The notes beneath the pieces are model-generated. The model had not been told where the DNA came from and ran no database searches. It saw nothing but the letters and a program-made list of their open reading frames with translations. Shown here piece by piece: positions 60,332 to 64,000 of a stretch of 64,000 nucleotides of DNA. The translations under genes were made by a program, and so were the position numbers. How positions within the stretch are numbered: the stretch's first letter is position 1; each line of letters opens with the position of its first letter. The stretch is from Limnohabitans sp. 15K (GTDB taxonomy: Bacteria > Pseudomonadota > Gammaproteobacteria > Burkholderiales > Burkholderiaceae_C). The stretch covers positions 1,634,501 through 1,698,500 of the forward strand of contig NZ_NESM01000001.1 of assembly GCF_002778285.1 (NCBI RefSeq). Reading direction: 5' to 3'.

Positions 60332-60875
60332 TTTTTTGGCCGCGCCTTCGGTGTTGCTCTTGCCCGGCTGGCAGGGCAGTGGCCCCGGTCATTGGCAAAT
60401 GCACTGGGCCCGCACGCAAGGCTACGCCGTGGTCGAACAAAACGACTGGCTGCACCCTTTGCGCGGCGATTGGTTGGCTCGCTTGGACGAGACGGTGATT
60501 GACGCTCCGGGCCCGGTGGTGTTGGTGGCGCACAGTTTGGGCTGCATTTTGGTCTCGGCGTGGGCGGGTGTCTCAAGGCACACGGCCCGCGTGCGCTGTG
60601 CTTTGTTGGTGGCGCCCGGTGACACCGAAGCGCCCGAGTTGAAAGACCGTTTGCCCGGCTGGTCGCCCATCGCGCGCCAGGCACTGCCATTTCGCAGCAT
60701 TGTGGTGGGCAGCCAAAACGACCCGTATTGCACAGCACAGCGGGCCCAAGCTTTGGCCCATGCCTGGGGCGCCCGATGGGTGGACTTGGGCGCTGCCGGG
60801 CACATCAACGCCGACTCTTCTTTGGGCGACTGGCCAGGAGGCCAGGCGCTTTTGCAAACACTTTTGAAGGATTGA
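60315..60875 (+). CDS. RBBP9/YdeN-family alpha/beta hydrolase between parA and parB
   Basis: The frame is open from 60255, but coding similarity begins near LAAPSVLLLPGWQGSGPGHWQ. The GTG at 60315 (17-bp overlap with parA) is chosen; the ATG at 60285 is possible. The 186-residue product has the YdeN/RBBP9 pattern: PGWQGSGPGHWQMHWAR, the nucleophile elbow VAHSLGCILVSAWA (Ser), the acid region VVGSQNDPYC and the His in AAGHINADSSLGDWPGG. It is a serine hydrolase of unknown substrate. parB begins 2 bp after its stop, so the three genes are cotranscribed. Confidence 0.85.
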   Translation: MRPRSDFLAAPSVLLLPGWQGSGPGHWQMHWARTQGYAVVEQNDWLHPLRGDWLARLDETVIDAPGPVVLVAHSLGCILVSAWAGVSRHTARVRCALLVAPGDTEAPELKDRLPGWSPIARQALPFRSIVVGSQNDPYCTAQRAQALAHAWGARWVDLGAAGHINADSSLGDWPGGQALLQTLLKD

Positions 60876-60877
60876 CC

Positions 60878-61795
60878 ATGGTCACCAAAAAACCCAAAGG
60901 CCTTGGCCGCGGACTTGAAGCCTTGTTGGGCCCCAAGGTGCAAGATGCTCCCGCTGCCGACATGACGGCCGAAACGGGTGTGCCCACCCAGCTCAAGCTT
61001 GAGCAGATGGTGGCGGGCATGTACCAGCCGCGCACCCGCATGGACGAGGGCGCTTTGTACGAGCTGGCCGAATCCATCAAGGCGCAGGGCATCATGCAGC
61101 CTATTCTTGTGCGCTTGCTTTCCGAAGGCGAGAACGCGGGCAAATACGAGATCATCGCGGGCGAACGGCGTTTCAGGGCCAGCAAGTTGGCGGGCCTGGC
61201 CTCTGTGCCTGTTTTGGTGCGCGACGTGCCCAACGAGGCTGCTGCGGCCATGGCCCTGATTGAGAACATCCAGCGCGAAGACCTCAACCCACTCGAAGAA
61301 GCCCAAGGCTTGCAACGCCTGATCAAAGAGTTTGGGCTTACTCACGAAGCGGCCGCTCAGGCCGTAGGTCGCTCGCGCAGCGCGGGCAGCAACCTGCTGC
61401 GCTTGCTCAACTTGGCTGAGCCCGTGCAGTCCATGCTCATGGCGGGCGACCTGGACATGGGCCACGCCCGTGCGTTGTTGTCTTTGGACAAAGCCGCACA
61501 AATCACCGCAGCCAACCAAATCGCGGCCAAAAAAATGTCGGTGCGCGAGGCCGAAAGTTTGGCCAAAAAGCTGGGTGCCGAGTTCAATCTGGTGACGCAA
61601 AAGCCCAAGAAAGAAAAGTCACGCGACATTCGCCGGGTGGAGGAAGAGCTGTCGGACCTGCTCATGGCCGAAGTCGAGGTGCGCGTCAAAAAGCGCGTCA
61701 AGCGCTTGGGCAAGATGGAAGAGATGGGCGAGTTGAGCATCCAGTTTGGCTCACTCGACGAGCTCAATGGCCTGATCGAGAAGTTGCGCGGTTAA
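60878..61795 (+). CDS. parB: Chromosome-partitioning CTPase/DNA-binding protein ParB (Spo0J)
   Basis: The ATG at 60878 (MVTKKPKGLGRGLEALLG) gives 305 residues. The KGLGRGLEALLG stretch is the ParA-stimulating N-terminus. The CTP-binding ParB motifs are YQPRTRMDEGALYELAESIKAQGIMQPILVR and YEIIAGERRFRASKLAGL, followed by ALIENIQREDLNPLEEAQGLQRL and the helix-turn-helix THEAAAQAVGRSRSAGSNLLRLL. The C-terminal part dimerises. It loads at parS, and four candidate parS sites lie 2.7-4.1 kb upstream. Confidence 0.97.
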   Translation: MVTKKPKGLGRGLEALLGPKVQDAPAADMTAETGVPTQLKLEQMVAGMYQPRTRMDEGALYELAESIKAQGIMQPILVRLLSEGENAGKYEIIAGERRFRASKLAGLASVPVLVRDVPNEAAAAMALIENIQREDLNPLEEAQGLQRLIKEFGLTHEAAAQAVGRSRSAGSNLLRLLNLAEPVQSMLMAGDLDMGHARALLSLDKAAQITAANQIAAKKMSVREAESLAKKLGAEFNLVTQKPKKEKSRDIRRVEEELSDLLMAEVEVRVKKRVKRLGKMEEMGELSIQFGSLDELNGLIEKLRG

Positions 61796-61799
61796 CCCT

Positions 61800-63551
61800 G
61801 TGCCAGTGCCCGCAAAAAAATGGTCAAAAGCCTTGTGGCGAACATTGTTTCGCCCAGATGGTTTTTTGCGTCAAGAGATGCTGACCATTTATTTGTTGTT
61901 GGTTTGTTTCACCACTTTTTTTGGCTATTGCTTCACACCCGTTGAGCAGGTGGCCCAGGCCAATCTGGTGGTGTCTGTGTTGTCGCTGTGCTTGTTGGCC
62001 GTGGTGCGCGTGCGCAGCATTTTCAACAGCTTGGTCCATGCCGTCACGGCCTTGACCGTGTTGCTCACGTTCTACACCGCCCTGCAAACGGGTGGCATCA
62101 ACTCGACCGCCGTGGTTTGGCTCAATGTTTTGTCGGTGCCGGTGCTCTTGATGTTGGGGCGGCCCGCCACCCTGGTGTGGATCGGGGTCATGCTGCTGTC
62201 GATCTTGGGTCTGACCTTGGTGACTTGGTTGGGTGGGGTGAGCAGCCACGTCAACGTCTCTTCGTCGGTGGTGACGTGGGCCTATTTGAACCACGTCTTG
62301 GCGCTGTTGAACCTGATGATGGGCGTGCGCATTTATGAACACCTGCACCAAGTGCAGTTGCGCAAACTCAACCAGCGCAACGATGCGCTCAAAGCCACAC
62401 ACGAAGCGTTGATTCGGGCGCAGGCGCACAAGGACGAATTTGTGGCGGCTGTCGGGCACGAATTGCGCACCCCCATGAATGTGATTTTGGGATTCAATGG
62501 TGTGCTGCACCGGGAGTTGGCCGATGATCCCGCGCAGTTGGCCGTGGTGGGACACATTCGCCGCTCCACCGAGCATTTGTTGCAAGTGGTCAACGACATC
62601 CTGGATTTCTCGCAACTGCAGGCGGGCAAACTGCGTTTGAACCCCGTGGACTTTGCGCTTCAGGCTTTGCTGGATGAGCTGCGGCAACGGCACATTGAAA
62701 AAGCGCAAGCCAAGAACGTGACGCTGCAATTGACCTTGGACGCCAACTTGCCTGCACGACTGCACGGTGACCGCAACCGTTTGTTGCAGACGCTGAACAA
62801 CTTGGTCGACAACGCCGTCAAATTCACGCCCCAAGGGGTGGTTTTGATCGCGGTGAAGGCCCGAGGCGACCGTTTGCGTTTTGAGGTGAAAGACTCAGGC
62901 CGGGGCATCCCCCTTGAGCGTCAACAGCACATCTTCAGGCGCTTTGAGCATGCCGATGTTCAAACCAACCGCGCCTATGGCGGCACGGGCTTGGGCTTGA
63001 CGCTGTGCGAAAAACTGGTGACCCTGCACGGCGGGCAAATCGGTGTGGACAGCCAAGAAGGACTCGGGGCACTTTTTTGGTTTGAAATCCCGTTGCAAGC
63101 GGCTCAAGCGGTGGACTGGTCGGTGCCCATGACAGACGACGGCTTGACCGATGAGGCTCTGCACATGTTGGTGGTCGACGACAACAAGGTCAACTTGATG
63201 GTGGCCCAGTTGCAATTGCAAAAATGCTGGCCCAAGGCTTCGATCACCACGGTCGACAGCGGTGCCAAAGCCCTCAGTCTGATGGACCAGCAGCTGTTCG
63301 ATGTCGCCCTGATCGACATGATCATGCCGGACATGGATGGCATGCAAGTCACGCAGCAAATTCGCCAGCATTTCCCGGCCATTGCAGCCAACATGCCCAT
63401 CTTGGCGCTCACGGCCAACACCAACCCTGTGGACCGTGAACGTTGCTTGGCCGCAGGCATGAACGATGTGCTGCACAAGCCCATGGACGCGGTGGTGTTG
63501 ATGGCGACGGTGGGTCGTTACGTCAGACTCGCCCGGGAGGGCTTGCTGTGA
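61800..63551 (+). CDS. Membrane hybrid sensor histidine kinase with receiver domain
   Basis: The 583-residue protein starts at the GTG at 61800. The N-terminal roughly 185 residues have about five or six hydrophobic helices (FTTFFGYCF, ALQTGGINSTAVVWLNVLSVPVLLML, VTWAYLNHVLALLNLMM). Next are HisKA with His near residue 220 (EFVAAVGHELRTPMNVILGF), ATPase motifs (NNLVDNAVKFTPQG, VKDSGRGIPLERQQHIFRRF, YGGTGLGLTLCEKL) and a C-terminal receiver (MLVVDDNKVNLMVAQLQL, Asp near 504 in VALIDMIMPDMDG, VLHKPMDAVV). The signal is unknown. The next gene overlaps its stop by 4 bp and has a similar membrane part. Confidence 0.92.
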   Translation: MPVPAKKWSKALWRTLFRPDGFLRQEMLTIYLLLVCFTTFFGYCFTPVEQVAQANLVVSVLSLCLLAVVRVRSIFNSLVHAVTALTVLLTFYTALQTGGINSTAVVWLNVLSVPVLLMLGRPATLVWIGVMLLSILGLTLVTWLGGVSSHVNVSSSVVTWAYLNHVLALLNLMMGVRIYEHLHQVQLRKLNQRNDALKATHEALIRAQAHKDEFVAAVGHELRTPMNVILGFNGVLHRELADDPAQLAVVGHIRRSTEHLLQVVNDILDFSQLQAGKLRLNPVDFALQALLDELRQRHIEKAQAKNVTLQLTLDANLPARLHGDRNRLLQTLNNLVDNAVKFTPQGVVLIAVKARGDRLRFEVKDSGRGIPLERQQHIFRRFEHADVQTNRAYGGTGLGLTLCEKLVTLHGGQIGVDSQEGLGALFWFEIPLQAAQAVDWSVPMTDDGLTDEALHMLVVDDNKVNLMVAQLQLQKCWPKASITTVDSGAKALSLMDQQLFDVALIDMIMPDMDGMQVTQQIRQHFPAIAANMPILALTANTNPVDRERCLAAGMNDVLHKPMDAVVLMATVGRYVRLAREGLL

Positions 63552-64000
63552 ACCTGATCGCCTTGATTCGCCAGCATCTGCCAGCTTTGGTGGGGCGCCT
63601 GCCTGTTCGGTACCAGCAGGGCAAGATGCCCTATGTGTTTTTCTTTGTGGTCGTGGTGATCGCGGTTTTGCTGACCTATGCGCTGATCAGCCCCTACCCC
63701 TATGCCGTGGTGAGCTTCAGCAGCTTGGCCTTTTGCTTGGCCTTGCTTTTGGTGCTGGTCAACCAGGGGTTTTCCTTGAACTGGGCCGTCCATTTGGGGA
63801 CAGGCTTGGGGGCACTTATTTTGTTTTATGCGGTGTGGGCCGCGGGCGGTGTTCACTCTCCTCGATTGGCTTGGCTGTTGATCTTGCCCCTGACGCCTTT
63901 CTACGTGATTGGTCGGCGCGCTGGAACTTTCTGGCTCTTGGCGGTGATGGCGCTGCAAACGGCGATGTTGGTGGCCAACCATCTCGGTTGGGTGCAGCCT
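63548..64000 (+). CDS. N-terminal membrane part of a sensor protein, truncated by the window edge
   Basis: A GTG at 63548 overlaps the preceding stop (GTGA). The 151 codons visible encode about five hydrophobic helices (YVFFFVVVVIAVLLTYALI, FCLALLLVLVNQGF, LGTGLGALILFYAVWAAGG, LLILPLTPFYVIG, FWLLAVMALQTAML). The segment AAGGVHSPRLAWLLILPLTP lines up with QTGGINSTAVVWLNVLSVPV of the preceding kinase. This suggests a paralogous sensor module, probably another histidine kinase. The signalling domains lie beyond the window. Confidence 0.7.
   Translation, partial: MNLIALIRQHLPALVGRLPVRYQQGKMPYVFFFVVVVIAVLLTYALISPYPYAVVSFSSLAFCLALLLVLVNQGFSLNWAVHLGTGLGALILFYAVWAAGGVHSPRLAWLLILPLTPFYVIGRRAGTFWLLAVMALQTAMLVANHLGWVQP

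Overview
The window is chromosomal DNA of a betaproteobacterium, most likely order Burkholderiales, family Comamonadaceae (Limnohabitans/Rhodoferax-like). The GC content is high, coding is dense, and many neighbouring genes overlap by 4 bp (ATGA). The gene families (DUF3717-DUF1289 protein, Bug/TTT binding protein, fused indolepyruvate ferredoxin oxidoreductase, mnmG-rsmG-parA-parB, SbtA) fit this group. The genus is an inference. I found no tRNA, rRNA, CRISPR array or intact insertion sequence.

Layout. 1-5.1 kb: the C-terminus of a TPR/M48-type protein, a TerC-type manganese exporter behind a yybP-ykoY riboswitch, a DUF3717/DUF1289 protein, yaeQ, purB and a glutathione transferase. 5.1-14.6 kb: a compact divergent cluster. 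Nine genes run left (glutathione peroxidase, FAD oxidoreductase, DUF1365, cyclopropane-fatty-acid-synthase-like methyltransferase, chalcone-isomerase-like protein, MFS transporter, DUF3833 lipoprotein, SDR, NTF2-like). DUF2256 and an Fe-S photolyase run right. This resembles the light/singlet-oxygen lipid-modification and photorepair clusters of other proteobacteria. 14.6-19.6 kb: a caspase-like protein with an AT-rich 3' part, then a LysR regulator divergent from an SbtA bicarbonate transporter and a DUF6671 protein. 19.6-26.6 kb: an RND pump with its adaptor, and glnE. 26.7-35.7 kb: yhdP, a FixL/FixJ-like two-component pair, an NlpC/P60 lipoprotein, mltA and a cysteine-cluster protein, plus a 45-residue membrane protein whose start codon overlaps that of mltA on the other strand. 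35.7-37.7 kb: a class II aldolase-type protein and an Old Yellow Enzyme. 37.7-48 kb: a metal-homeostasis block with a two-component system, a CzcCBA-type pump, CopA ATPase and CopZ-like chaperone.

48-64 kb looks like the origin region. DUF2788 is followed by an AT-rich intergenic stretch (48292-48575) that carries a perfect DnaA box, further near-boxes, a GC-rich spacer and a DnaA-trio-like tract. Then come minCDE, a fused indolepyruvate oxidoreductase, a Bug-family binding protein, mnmG, rsmG, two LysE exporters, parA, a small hydrolase and parB. Four parS-like sites lie in or next to mnmG and rsmG. Hand counts of a few lines suggest that strand composition leans C/A on the left and G/T on the right of about 48 kb. 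Together these point to the chromosomal replication origin. dnaA is not in the window, so the origin would be separated from dnaA. The window ends in a hybrid sensor kinase and the start of a related membrane sensor.
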